Shown here: one piece after another, positions 1 to 8,611 of the stretch
How positions within the stretch are numbered: the first letter of the stretch is position 1
Layout: each line of letters opens with the position of its first letter
Source: Elusimicrobiota bacterium
Lineage (GTDB): Bacteria > Elusimicrobiota > Elusimicrobia > UBA1565 > UBA9628
NCBI GenBank assembly: GCA_016212795.1
Contig: JACRDT010000007.1
Coordinates: 124,001 to 188,000, forward strand
DNA length: 64,000 nt
Direction of reading: 5' to 3'
Made by a program: the position numbers and the translations under genes
The notes under the pieces: model-generated
Told to the model about the DNA's origin: nothing
Database searches by the model: none
What the model saw: only the letters and a program-made list of their open reading frames with translations

Positions 1-49
1 CCAGCGCTGAGCGCAGGCCGGCGAGCGTCGGTCGTTTGGCGTCAGCCAT
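1..49 (-). CDS. 5' end of a truncated minus-strand CDS (MADAKRPTLAGLRSAL...), runs off window
   Basis: ATG (rc of 47-49) with purine-rich AGAGGA upstream; open to window edge. Confidence 0.35.
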   Translation of the reverse strand, partial: MADAKRPTLAGLRSAL

Positions 50-179
50 GTCGTGTCCTCTGGCCCGGGCCGGGCGGCGCCCCGGGCACGGCAATCTTAC
101 CACAGACGGGCCCCGGTTGTGCAGCCGCTCCTGGTCCTCCGGAGGGGCGCGTGCCGGAGCTTGGGCGCCGGGATCCCGG

Positions 180-848
180 TTATGGCGCGGTGATGGTGCG
201 GTAGGCGGCCCGGCCCCATTCCTTGGCGGGCTTGCCGTAGAAATGGTCGTGGGAGCTCTGCTCGGGCTTGAGGTAGTCCCGGCTGTCGATGAGCAGGCAG
301 GTCCGGCCGCCGCGGCGGAGGATCTCGGGGAAGACCTGGTAGAAGAGGTCGACCCGCTGGAGGATCGAAGGCATGGGCGGCGGCCCCACCCAGGTGCAGG
401 CGCTCTCCGGGGGCAGGCGGGCCAGGAGTTCGGCGCCGGCGGTGATGGTGTCGTCCATGGACGTCCCGTCGGGGTTCGACCCCAGCGCCACGATGACGGC
501 GGTCGGCCTGAGGGCCAGCAGGTCGCCGATGGCCGGGAGGTCGGCCGGGGCGGCGCCGTTGCCGGGCTTGGCCGCGCTCCCGAACGGCTTGATGAAATGG
601 CAGATGCCCAGCTTGGGGCGTTTGGACGCCTGCCACCATCGCAGGGAGGCGCCGCAGACCGCGTAGGTGGCCATGCCCGGGCCGAAGCGGTCGCGCAGGA
701 GCGCGTCCAGCGTCGTCCCGAAGGGGCCCGCGGCGTGGGAGTCTCCGATGAGAAGGATGCGCGCGAAGCGGTCCTCGGCCGAGACCGGCCGGGACGCGCC
801 CAGGAGCGCGGCGAAGGCCAGGACAGGCGGCAGAAGCCGGCGCGTCAT
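180..848 (-). CDS. Secreted SGNH/GDSL-like hydrolase
   Basis: MTRRLLPPVLAFAALLGASRPVSA signal peptide, then ILLIGDSHAAG block; ATG at 848 preferred to the upstream ORF start. Confidence 0.6.
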   Translation of the reverse strand: MTRRLLPPVLAFAALLGASRPVSAEDRFARILLIGDSHAAGPFGTTLDALLRDRFGPGMATYAVCGASLRWWQASKRPKLGICHFIKPFGSAAKPGNGAAPADLPAIGDLLALRPTAVIVALGSNPDGTSMDDTITAGAELLARLPPESACTWVGPPPMPSILQRVDLFYQVFPEILRRGGRTCLLIDSRDYLKPEQSSHDHFYGKPAKEWGRAAYRTITAP

Positions 849-1124
849 GCCAGTGCGGTGTGCCACTACACTAGGTATATAGGGCGCGGGACCTTCCTTG
901 TCAAGGGCCGCCTGCACCCCTGGTTGCCGGCGCAGATGAGGCGCCAGGCGAGCGAGGACCGCGCGGGACGCGGCGAGGTGTCCATCCTCGCGGGCTGCGG
1001 CAGGGCCTCAGGCCGCACGGGCTGCGGCGGGGCTTTCGTCCGGGCGGGACGCGGCGACGCGTCCCGCCTGGTCCCCGAGGGCCCGCGCAAGGGCTTTTCG
1101 GCGCGAGGTCGGTCGTTCAAGGCG

Positions 1125-1529
1125 TCAGGAGCACAGCGACATCTCTCGGATGAACTGCAGGAGCCCGCCGATGCGGTCGTTGAGCTCGTCGTAGAGCTCC
1201 TCGTGGGAGGAGGTCGAGGGGCCGTCCGAGTTCAGGACGGGCCACATGATGAACTTCTTCCCCCTGACGTCGTGGATGTCGACGCACCCCAGGAACACCA
1301 CGAAGTCCCACTCCCGGGGCGGGACCTCGTCGAACCCCTTCGGCTTGAGGCTCTTGACGCTCAAGCCGTTGCGGCGCAGGGTCTCGGTCGTCTTCGGCTC
1401 GACCTGGGCGGCCGGGTCGGGGCCCGCGCTGGCGATGAGCCAATCGGCGGGGGCCCGTTCCCTGCAGATGGCTTCGGCCAGCTGGCTCAGGGAGTCGTTG
1501 CGGCTGCAGACGAAAAGGATCGAAGACAT
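1125..1529 (-). CDS. Low-molecular-weight protein tyrosine phosphatase/ArsC-like fold protein with atypical P-loop
   Basis: MSSILFVCSRNDSLSQLAEAICRE resembles the CxxNxCRSxxAE P-loop; SD GGAGAGG upstream. Confidence 0.65.
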   Translation of the reverse strand: MSSILFVCSRNDSLSQLAEAICRERAPADWLIASAGPDPAAQVEPKTTETLRRNGLSVKSLKPKGFDEVPPREWDFVVFLGCVDIHDVRGKKFIMWPVLNSDGPSTSSHEELYDELNDRIGGLLQFIREMSLCS

Positions 1530-1564
1530 GGTCGAGCTACCTCTCCGGTGGATTCGTTCGTGGG

Positions 1565-1873
1565 TCAGCCCACGCGGAACATGCGGCGTTCGGTCTTGAT
1601 GGCGGGACCGGCGCCCGCCTGGAGCCGGGCGACCACATGGTGCCTCCCCGCCTTCTTGCACTCCCAGTCTAGCCACCAGTACCCCATCAGGTTCCGGCAG
1701 GGCTGCCAAGGGCCGCTGTCCACGGACGCCTCGACCTTCCCCTGGATGTTCGCCCGGAACATGAAGCAGCAGTACCCGGACTTGATCAACTCGTCGGGCA
1801 TCGGGGATTCCACCGAGAGCTTCGTGGCCATGAATCCGGGTTCCGTGGTCTTGTCTAGCATCGTCTCTCTCAT
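1565..1873 (-). CDS. Small conserved protein with PCRxxxGYWWxDW motif
   Basis: Shares VxxSxDxGxWxPCRxxxGYWWxDWxxxxGRHxxVAR with the ORF at 17710-18051. Confidence 0.6.
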   Translation of the reverse strand: MRETMLDKTTEPGFMATKLSVESPMPDELIKSGYCCFMFRANIQGKVEASVDSGPWQPCRNLMGYWWLDWECKKAGRHHVVARLQAGAGPAIKTERRMFRVG

Positions 1874-1942
1874 CTTGCAGATAGGATACCCGAGCTTGGC
1901 GCTCTTGGAAATCCGTTCTTATACGGACGGGGTAGAGTAGTT

Positions 1943-3562
1943 TTACGGTGTGTGGCGGGAACGCGCCGAGCCGGGGGCGAGGGCGCCGACGAGGGCCTCG
2001 GTGACGGAGGCCATCCTCTCGTAGTCGAGCTTGTCGGGCGTGTCGCTGGCCTGGTGGTAGTGCGGGTAGCGGAAATAGGCCGTGTCGGAGAGCAGCAGGG
2101 CCGGGAAGCCCGCGAACCAGAAGTTCAGCTGGTCGGAGACGGCCAGCGTGGAGAGGACGGACGGCAGGACCGTCCCCTCGATGGGGAAGCTCGACGCCGC
2201 CCTCCACGCCTTCAGGAAGGAGCGCAGCAGGCCCAGGCTCGAGAGGTTGCTCGCCAGCCCGACATAGTCGCCGCGGTCGGGGTAGAAGAGGTGGAGGAAG
2301 GGCGGGAAGAGCTGGGAGGAGGGCCTCGGGTTGAAGTAGCCGAGCATCTCGAGCACCAGCACGCCCTCGACCTTCACCCCGAGCTCCTTGAGCCGCCTGG
2401 CGTAGCGCCAGCTCCCCATGTCCCGCGTGGAGAAGGCCGGGGGCTCTTCCGCGGCGAAGGCCACGAAGCGGACCGGCCGCGAGGGCCGCCGGCCGCGCAC
2501 CAGCCGGGCTGCCTCGAGCAGGACCGCCACGCCGCTGGCGTTGTCGTCGGCCCCCGGCGTGCCCGGGGCGGTGTCGTAGTGGGCCCCGACCACCCAGGCG
2601 CCCTCCCCTCCGGCCGGGTCCGGCCCGTCGAGCGCTGCCTCGACGTTGCGGTAGGGCGCGGTGCGCATGAAGTCGGTCTTGCGGCCGGCCGCGTAGTCCA
2701 GCACCACGGGAGCGTAGCCCGCCTCCCTGAGCCGGGCGACGACGTAGTCCTTGGCCTTGTCCTGGGCTTGCGGCTGGTAGGCCGCCCGCTCGCCGATGGC
2801 CGCCGCCAGGGCCGTCACGTGGCCGCGCAGCCTGGCGGCCAGGGGAGAGAGGGTGCCGGGGTCCTGGATGGGGAAGGAGGGAGAGAGGGCCTCGAGGATC
2901 CTGCGCCGCTCCCCGGGGCGGACCATGAGCCAAGTCGGGCGAGCCCCGTGGAAGGCCAGGACGGCGAACACCGCGAGCGTCGCGGCCGCCCGGGCCGCCC
3001 TCCCCGCGTCCCAGCCGCGGGCCCGAGGTCGGACGGCGGGGAGCGCCGCTTCGGGGGCCTTGGCCAGCCAGGCGTCCACCCGGTGCGCTCCCCCCAGGAA
3101 GACGGCCGCGAGGAGGGCGAGGTCGAGCAAGGCGACGACGCGGTCGTCGCCGGCGTGCCGGATGCCGACCACGGCGAACACGCCCAGGGAAGCGACGAGG
3201 AAGACCGTCCGGCTCCTGCCCAGGAAAGCGAGCATGGCCAGGATGGCGAAGACGATGTCCAGCAGCCAGGTCGTGGCGTGGGTCGAGAAGAGCACCAGGT
3301 AGAGGCCCCACAGGAGGCACCCCAGGCCGGCCAGCCGGCAGCGCAGCCCATCCCAGAAGCCGGCCGCGCCGATGCCGGCCGCTCCGACCATCGACCTGGC
3401 CAGGAAGACGGCGCCGGCCAGGAGCGTGGCGCAGCCGGCCCACCAGCAGCGGCGGTCGGGGCCATAGAGGACCCAGGGATGGAAGGCGACGCCCAGGAGC
3501 GTCGGGCAAGCCAGGAGGGAGAGGAGGACCGTCCAGACGCGGGCGGCGGGGGCGGGGCTCAT
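1943..3562 (-). CDS. M28-family peptidase with N-terminal transmembrane region
   Basis: VVGAHYDTAPGTPGADDNASGVAVLLEAARL and FAAEEPPAF zinc-site motifs; multiple hydrophobic segments. Confidence 0.85.
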   Translation of the reverse strand: MSPAPAARVWTVLLSLLACPTLLGVAFHPWVLYGPDRRCWWAGCATLLAGAVFLARSMVGAAGIGAAGFWDGLRCRLAGLGCLLWGLYLVLFSTHATTWLLDIVFAILAMLAFLGRSRTVFLVASLGVFAVVGIRHAGDDRVVALLDLALLAAVFLGGAHRVDAWLAKAPEAALPAVRPRARGWDAGRAARAAATLAVFAVLAFHGARPTWLMVRPGERRRILEALSPSFPIQDPGTLSPLAARLRGHVTALAAAIGERAAYQPQAQDKAKDYVVARLREAGYAPVVLDYAAGRKTDFMRTAPYRNVEAALDGPDPAGGEGAWVVGAHYDTAPGTPGADDNASGVAVLLEAARLVRGRRPSRPVRFVAFAAEEPPAFSTRDMGSWRYARRLKELGVKVEGVLVLEMLGYFNPRPSSQLFPPFLHLFYPDRGDYVGLASNLSSLGLLRSFLKAWRAASSFPIEGTVLPSVLSTLAVSDQLNFWFAGFPALLLSDTAYFRYPHYHQASDTPDKLDYERMASVTEALVGALAPGSARSRHTP

Positions 3563-3646
3563 GGGCGATGGCCTTCCAGACATGTTATCATTTCTTCGTT
3601 CCGGGACCGGCCCCCTGGCCGGCCCCCGGTCGATGGAGGAGGGAAC

Positions 3647-5566
3647 ATGGCCACTCAGGAACGGACGGACCTGCCCCTGGAAGAGGCGCTGACCGAGGAG
3701 GAGGTGGAGCTCATCGACGAGCCCGCCGAGGGAGGCCAGGTCCCTCGCAAGACGCCCGAGGACGTCGAGATGAACTGGTACAAGACCGTGTACCAGGGCG
3801 ACAGCATGCCGCAGCTGACCCTCAGGGCCATCCTCATGGGCTCGGTGCTCGGCGGGTTCATGTCCCTCTCGAACCTGTACGTGGGCTTGAAGACCGGCTG
3901 GGGGCTGGGCGTGGCCATCACCGCCTGCATCCTCTCCTTCGCCGTTTGGAAGAGCCTGCGGACGGCCCTGCCGGCGCTGTTCGGCAGCGACATGTCCATC
4001 CTCGAGAACAACTGCATGCAGTCCACTGCCTCCGCCGCCGGGTATTCCACGGGCGGGACCATGTGCTCCGCCATCTGCGCCTACCTCCTGGTGACGGGCC
4101 ACCACATGCCGTGGCCCGTCCTGGCCTGGTGGACCTTCTTCCTCGCGGCCCTGGGCGTCTTCATGGCCATCCCGATGAAGCGCCAGATGATCAACATCGA
4201 GCAGCTCAAGTTCCCCAGCGGGATCGCCGCGGCCGAGACCCTCAGGAGCCTCCACGCCAAGGGCGACGAGGCCGCCGACAAGGCCCGCGCCCTGGCCGGC
4301 GGGGGCGTGCTCGGCGGGGCCATCGCCTGGTTCCGGGACGCGGGCAAGCCGTTCGCCCTGCCCGGCTCCTTCCAGTTCCCCGGCTCCCTCATGGGGTTCC
4401 CCCTCGCCAAGTGGACCATCTCCTTCGAGATGAGCGCCATCATGATCGCGGCGGGCGCCATCATGGGCTGGAAGGTGACCTGGTCCATGATGCTGGGCGC
4501 CACGGTCAACTACGCCTTCCTGGCCCCGTGGATGGCGAAGCTCGGGGCCATCGACACGGCCAAGCTCGGCTATCGGGCCATCATGACCTGGAGCACGTGG
4601 GCGGGCGCGGCCATCATGGTCACGTCGGGGCTCCTCACGTTCGCTTTCCAGTGGAAGACGGTCCTGCGGGCCTTCAGCGGCATCTCGGGCATCTTCACCA
4701 AGCGTTCGGAGACCCCCGCCGACCCGCTCGCGCACATCGAGGTGCCCGGCTCGTGGTTCCTGGCCGGCACCGTCCTTTCCGGGCTGGGGTGCATGGCCGT
4801 GCTCCACTGGGCGTTCGGCACCACCTTCGTCATGGGCGTCGTGGCCGTGGTCATGACGTTCTTCCTGTCGCTGGTGGCCGCCCGCGCGACGGGCGAGTCG
4901 GACATCACGCCGGTGGGGGCCATGGGCAAGATCACGCAGCTGACCTTCGGGGTGCTGGCGCCCTCCAACATCACGACCAACCTGATGACCGCCAGCGTCA
5001 CCGCCGGCGCCGCCGGCTCCACCGCGGACCTGCTCACGGACCTCAAGAGCGGCTACCTCCTCGGGGCCAACCCGAGGAAGCAGTTCATCGCCCAGTTCCT
5101 GGGCATCTTCGCGGGCGTGCTGGTGGTCGTGCCCGCCTTCTACCTGCTCGTGCCCGACGCCTCCGTCCTCGGGACCGACAAGTGGCCCGCTCCCTCGGCC
5201 CAGGTCTGGGCGGCGGTGGCCAAGCTCCTGGCCAACGGCCTGGGCTCCCTCCACCCGGCCGCCCGGATGGGGCTCCTCGTCGGCGGGCTGGTCGGCGTCG
5301 CCATCCCGCTCGTCGAGCTGGCCGTCCCGAAGTCCTGGCGCCGGTTCATCCCCTCGGCCATGGGCCTGGGGCTGTCGATGGTGATCCCGTTCTTCAACTC
5401 CCTCTCCATGTTCATCGGCGCGGGCATCGCCATGGCCATGGAGAAGAAGACCCCCAAGCTCGCCGCCGACTACATCATCCCGGTGAGTTCGGGCATCATC
5501 GCGGGCGAGTCGCTGCTGGGCATCGCCATCGCCCTGCTGACGGCCGCCGGCTTCCTGGGCGGGTAA
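3647..5566 (+). CDS. OPT-family oligopeptide transporter
   Basis: MNWYKTVYQGDSMPQLTLRAILMGSVLGGFMSLSNLYVGLKTGWGLGVAITA and many TM segments; strong SD GGAGGAGGG. Confidence 0.85.
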   Translation: MATQERTDLPLEEALTEEEVELIDEPAEGGQVPRKTPEDVEMNWYKTVYQGDSMPQLTLRAILMGSVLGGFMSLSNLYVGLKTGWGLGVAITACILSFAVWKSLRTALPALFGSDMSILENNCMQSTASAAGYSTGGTMCSAICAYLLVTGHHMPWPVLAWWTFFLAALGVFMAIPMKRQMINIEQLKFPSGIAAAETLRSLHAKGDEAADKARALAGGGVLGGAIAWFRDAGKPFALPGSFQFPGSLMGFPLAKWTISFEMSAIMIAAGAIMGWKVTWSMMLGATVNYAFLAPWMAKLGAIDTAKLGYRAIMTWSTWAGAAIMVTSGLLTFAFQWKTVLRAFSGISGIFTKRSETPADPLAHIEVPGSWFLAGTVLSGLGCMAVLHWAFGTTFVMGVVAVVMTFFLSLVAARATGESDITPVGAMGKITQLTFGVLAPSNITTNLMTASVTAGAAGSTADLLTDLKSGYLLGANPRKQFIAQFLGIFAGVLVVVPAFYLLVPDASVLGTDKWPAPSAQVWAAVAKLLANGLGSLHPAARMGLLVGGLVGVAIPLVELAVPKSWRRFIPSAMGLGLSMVIPFFNSLSMFIGAGIAMAMEKKTPKLAADYIIPVSSGIIAGESLLGIAIALLTAAGFLGG

Positions 5567-5571
5567 GGCGC

Positions 5572-6747
5572 ATGATCTCTTTCGACGAGGCACTGAGGAT
5601 CGTCAGGGCCAACGCCGTTGCGCTGGGGACCGAGACCGTCAGTCTCGGCCGCGGCCTCGGCCGCGTGCTCAGGCAGGACGTGGCCTCGGACACGGCCATG
5701 CCCCCGTTCGACAAGTCGGCCATGGACGGCTTCGCCTGCAGGCGAGCGGACCTCGCCGGGGCCCTGGAGGTCGTCGAGACCATCCCGGCGGGCCGGCGGC
5801 CGCGGCGGGCGGTCGGCCCGGGCCAATGCGCGAAGATCATGACGGGCGCCATGATGCCGGAGGGCGCCGACTGCGTCGTCATCGTCGAGGAGACGGCGCC
5901 GCTGCCGGACGGGCGGGTGCGCTGGCAAGGCGCCTCTTCCGCCGACAACGTCTGCCGCAAGGGCTCGGACGTCGCCGCCGGGGACAGGCTCGTGGCGGCC
6001 GGGACGAGGATCACCCCGAAGGTGGTCGCGTCCCTGGCCCTGGCCGGCTGCGTCGAGCCGCGCGTGAGCCTGAGGCCCAGGGTCGGCGTCATCGCGACCG
6101 GCAGCGAGATCGTGGACCCCGCCGCCATCCCCCTCGTCCCGCAGATCAGGGACACGAACTCCCTGCAGGCCCTCGCGCAGGCCGAGCAGGCCGGCTGCGA
6201 CGCGCGCTCCTACGGGATCGTCCAAGACGACGCCGACGCCATCACGGCCGTCATCGACAGGGCCGCGGGCGAGCGCGACCTCCTCCTCATCACGGGCGGG
6301 GTGTCCATGGGCGACTTCGACCTCGTGCCCGGCCGGTTGAAGAGGTGCGGCTTCACCATCCTGTTCGACAAGGTGGCTGTCCAGCCCGGCAAGCCGACCC
6401 TGTTCGCCCGGCGCGGCGACGTCCGGGTCTTCGGGATGCCGGGCAACCCCGTGTCGGCCTTCATCACGTTCGAGTTCTTCGTCAAGGAGCTGCTCGCGGG
6501 CATGACGGGGGCGAGCGAGCGGCCCTCGTCGAGCCGGTGCCCCCTGGCCCGGGAGTACCGGCGCCGGCGCGCCGACAGGCTGGCGCGGGTGCCCGTCCGG
6601 CTGACCCCCGAGGGGACGGTCGAGGCGGTCGAGTACCATGGCTCCGCGCACATCACCTCGCTGGCCGGCGCCGACGGCCTCATCGCCGTCCCCGCCGGCG
6701 TGGACTGGATCCCCAAGGACACCCTGGTCGATGTTCGACAGATTTGA
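5572..6747 (+). CDS. moeA: Molybdopterin molybdotransferase MoeA
   Basis: PPFDKSAMDGFACR, GAMMPEGADCVVIVEE, ITGGVSMGDFDLV, GMPGNPVSAFITFEFF. Confidence 0.93.
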   Translation: MISFDEALRIVRANAVALGTETVSLGRGLGRVLRQDVASDTAMPPFDKSAMDGFACRRADLAGALEVVETIPAGRRPRRAVGPGQCAKIMTGAMMPEGADCVVIVEETAPLPDGRVRWQGASSADNVCRKGSDVAAGDRLVAAGTRITPKVVASLALAGCVEPRVSLRPRVGVIATGSEIVDPAAIPLVPQIRDTNSLQALAQAEQAGCDARSYGIVQDDADAITAVIDRAAGERDLLLITGGVSMGDFDLVPGRLKRCGFTILFDKVAVQPGKPTLFARRGDVRVFGMPGNPVSAFITFEFFVKELLAGMTGASERPSSSRCPLAREYRRRRADRLARVPVRLTPEGTVEAVEYHGSAHITSLAGADGLIAVPAGVDWIPKDTLVDVRQI

Positions 6748-7531
6748 CCGCCGGATCGACTACCTCCGAGTCAGCGTCACGGACCGGTGCAACCTGCGCT
6801 GCTCGTACTGCACGCCCGAGCGCCCCGTCCGGCGCATCGCGCCCGAGTCGGTCCTGTCGTTCGAGGAGATCGCCGGGTTCACGGCCTGCGCCGCCGCGAT
6901 GGGGATCAGGAAGGTGCGGCTCACCGGCGGCGAGCCGCTCATGCGCCGGGACCTCCCCGTCCTCGTCGGGATGCTGGCCGCCGTCGAGGGGGTCGCGGAC
7001 CTGTCCATGACGACGAACGGGGTCCTCCTCCCCCGCTTCGCCGCCGCCTTGAGGGCCGCCGGCCTGCGGAGGGTCAACGTCAGTCTCGACAGCGTCGATC
7101 CCGCGGCCTACGGGGAGAAGACCCGCGGGGGCGACCTCCGGGACGCCCTGGCCGGCATCGAGGCCGCCCGGGCCGCCGGCCTGGCCCCCGTCAAGGTCAA
7201 CTGCGTGGTGAAGGAGAGCCCCGACGAGGCCGACGCCCGCGGCGTCCAGCGCTATTGCGACGAGCGCGGCCTGACAGCCAGGTTCATCCGCGAGATGGAC
7301 ATGAAGAGCGGGCGCTTCGCCGTCGTGAGCGGCGGGAGCGGCGGGGACTGCTCACGGTGCAACCGGCTGCGCCTGACGAGCGGCGGCCTGCTCAAGCCGT
7401 GCCTGTTCAGCGACCTGGCCTTCGACATCAGGGCCATGGGCTACCGCGAGGCCCTCGCCGCGGCCGTCGGGGGCAAGCCCGAGCACGGCGCCCGCAGCAC
7501 GACCCACCAGTTCTACGAGATAGGAGGCTGA
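6731..7531 (+). CDS. moaA: GTP 3',8-cyclase MoaA (short form)
   Basis: CNLRCSYC radical-SAM motif, VRLTGGEPLMRRDL, CSRCNRLRLTSGGLLKPCL, C-terminal GG. Confidence 0.88.
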   Translation: MFDRFDRRIDYLRVSVTDRCNLRCSYCTPERPVRRIAPESVLSFEEIAGFTACAAAMGIRKVRLTGGEPLMRRDLPVLVGMLAAVEGVADLSMTTNGVLLPRFAAALRAAGLRRVNVSLDSVDPAAYGEKTRGGDLRDALAGIEAARAAGLAPVKVNCVVKESPDEADARGVQRYCDERGLTARFIREMDMKSGRFAVVSGGSGGDCSRCNRLRLTSGGLLKPCLFSDLAFDIRAMGYREALAAAVGGKPEHGARSTTHQFYEIGG

Positions 7532-7532
7532 C

Positions 7533-8498
7533 ATGGAAGGATCGAATCGCGTTGACGCTGCCGGAACCGTCGGCACGGCCGTGTCGGTCAAAACCTCCGA
7601 GAAGACCGGCACGACAAAGCTCCCGCGGCCGAGCATCAAGGTGGACGCGAGGGGCGTCGTGGGCGACGCGCACGCCGGCACGGGGCACCGCCAGGTGAGC
7701 CTGCTCGCCCAGGAGGACGTCGAGCGGTTCTCCGCCCAGGCCGCGGGCGGCAAGGCCTACCGGCCCGGGGATTTCGCGGAGAACATCACGTCCCGGGGCG
7801 TCGCCGTCGGCGCCATCGGCCTCCTCGACCGCGTCCTGGCCGGGTCCGTCGAGCTGGAGGTCTCCCAGATCGGCAAGGCGTGCCACGGGAAAGGCTGCGC
7901 CATCTTCGTCGAGACCGGCCGGTGCGTCATGCCCGAGGCCGGCATCTTCATGCGGGTCGTGCGGGGCGGGACCATCCGCCCGGGCGACCGGATCGAGCAC
8001 CGGCCGCGGCCCCTCAGGATCGGGATCATCACCCTGAGCGACCGGGCCAGCCGGGGCGAATACGAGGACCTCAGCGGCCCCCGGGTCGAGGAGCTGCTCG
8101 CGGGGTTCTTCGCGGGCAAGAGGTGGCACCCCGAGTTCGGCCGGTCGATCATCCCCGACGACAAGGCGGCCCTGTCGGCCGCCCTGAGGAAGAGCGTGCG
8201 GGGCGCGGCCGACCTCCTGTTCACGACGGGCGGGACGGGGATCGGCCCCAGGGACATCACCCCCGAGGTCGTGGAAGGCTTCGCGGACAAGCTCCTGCCC
8301 GGGGTCATGGACTACATCAGGGTCAAGCACGGCGAGAGGCTCCCCTCGGCGCTGCTGAGCCGCTCGGTGGCGGCCGTGAAGGGCGGGACGCTGATCTACT
8401 GCCTGCCCGGGAGCGTCAAGGCCGTCTCCGACTACGTCCCCGAGATCGCCCGGACCCTCGAGCACTCCATCGCCATGCTCCACGGCCTGAATCACTGA
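7533..8498 (+). CDS. MOSC domain - MogA/MoaB molybdopterin adenylyltransferase fusion
   Basis: GVVGDAHAGTGHRQVSLL (MOSC) followed by ITLSDRASRGEYEDLSGP and FTTGGTGIGPRDITPE (MogA); SD AGGAGG. Confidence 0.88.
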   Translation: MEGSNRVDAAGTVGTAVSVKTSEKTGTTKLPRPSIKVDARGVVGDAHAGTGHRQVSLLAQEDVERFSAQAAGGKAYRPGDFAENITSRGVAVGAIGLLDRVLAGSVELEVSQIGKACHGKGCAIFVETGRCVMPEAGIFMRVVRGGTIRPGDRIEHRPRPLRIGIITLSDRASRGEYEDLSGPRVEELLAGFFAGKRWHPEFGRSIIPDDKAALSAALRKSVRGAADLLFTTGGTGIGPRDITPEVVEGFADKLLPGVMDYIRVKHGERLPSALLSRSVAAVKGGTLIYCLPGSVKAVSDYVPEIARTLEHSIAMLHGLNH

Positions 8499-8611
8499 CC
8501 CCCCCTGCGGGGGGGCCAGTAGTGGGGGGGCAGATGCTGTTTCATCAGGCAGTTCCTTATGAAACAGAATATGCCCCCTCAGCTACTCGCCTCCCCGCGG
8601 GGGAGGCGAGT
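8494..8611. repeat. REPIN/MITE-like double-hairpin palindromic element, copy A
   Basis: Terminal GC hairpins ACTGACCCCCCCTGCGGGGGGGCCAGTAG and ACTCGCCTCCCCGCGGGGGAGGCGAGT flank CTGTTTCAT...ATGAAACAG; same element inverted at 49235. Confidence 0.85.

Noticed and set aside
1530-3509. N-terminal part of the 794-aa minus ORF upstream of the PTP-like protein
   Set aside because: Overlaps M28 and PCR-GYWW genes in another frame; low complexity.
1952-3646. N-terminal half of the 1204-aa plus ORF fused to the OPT transporter
   Set aside because: Antisense to the M28 peptidase; OPT protein starts at ATG 3647 with a strong SD.
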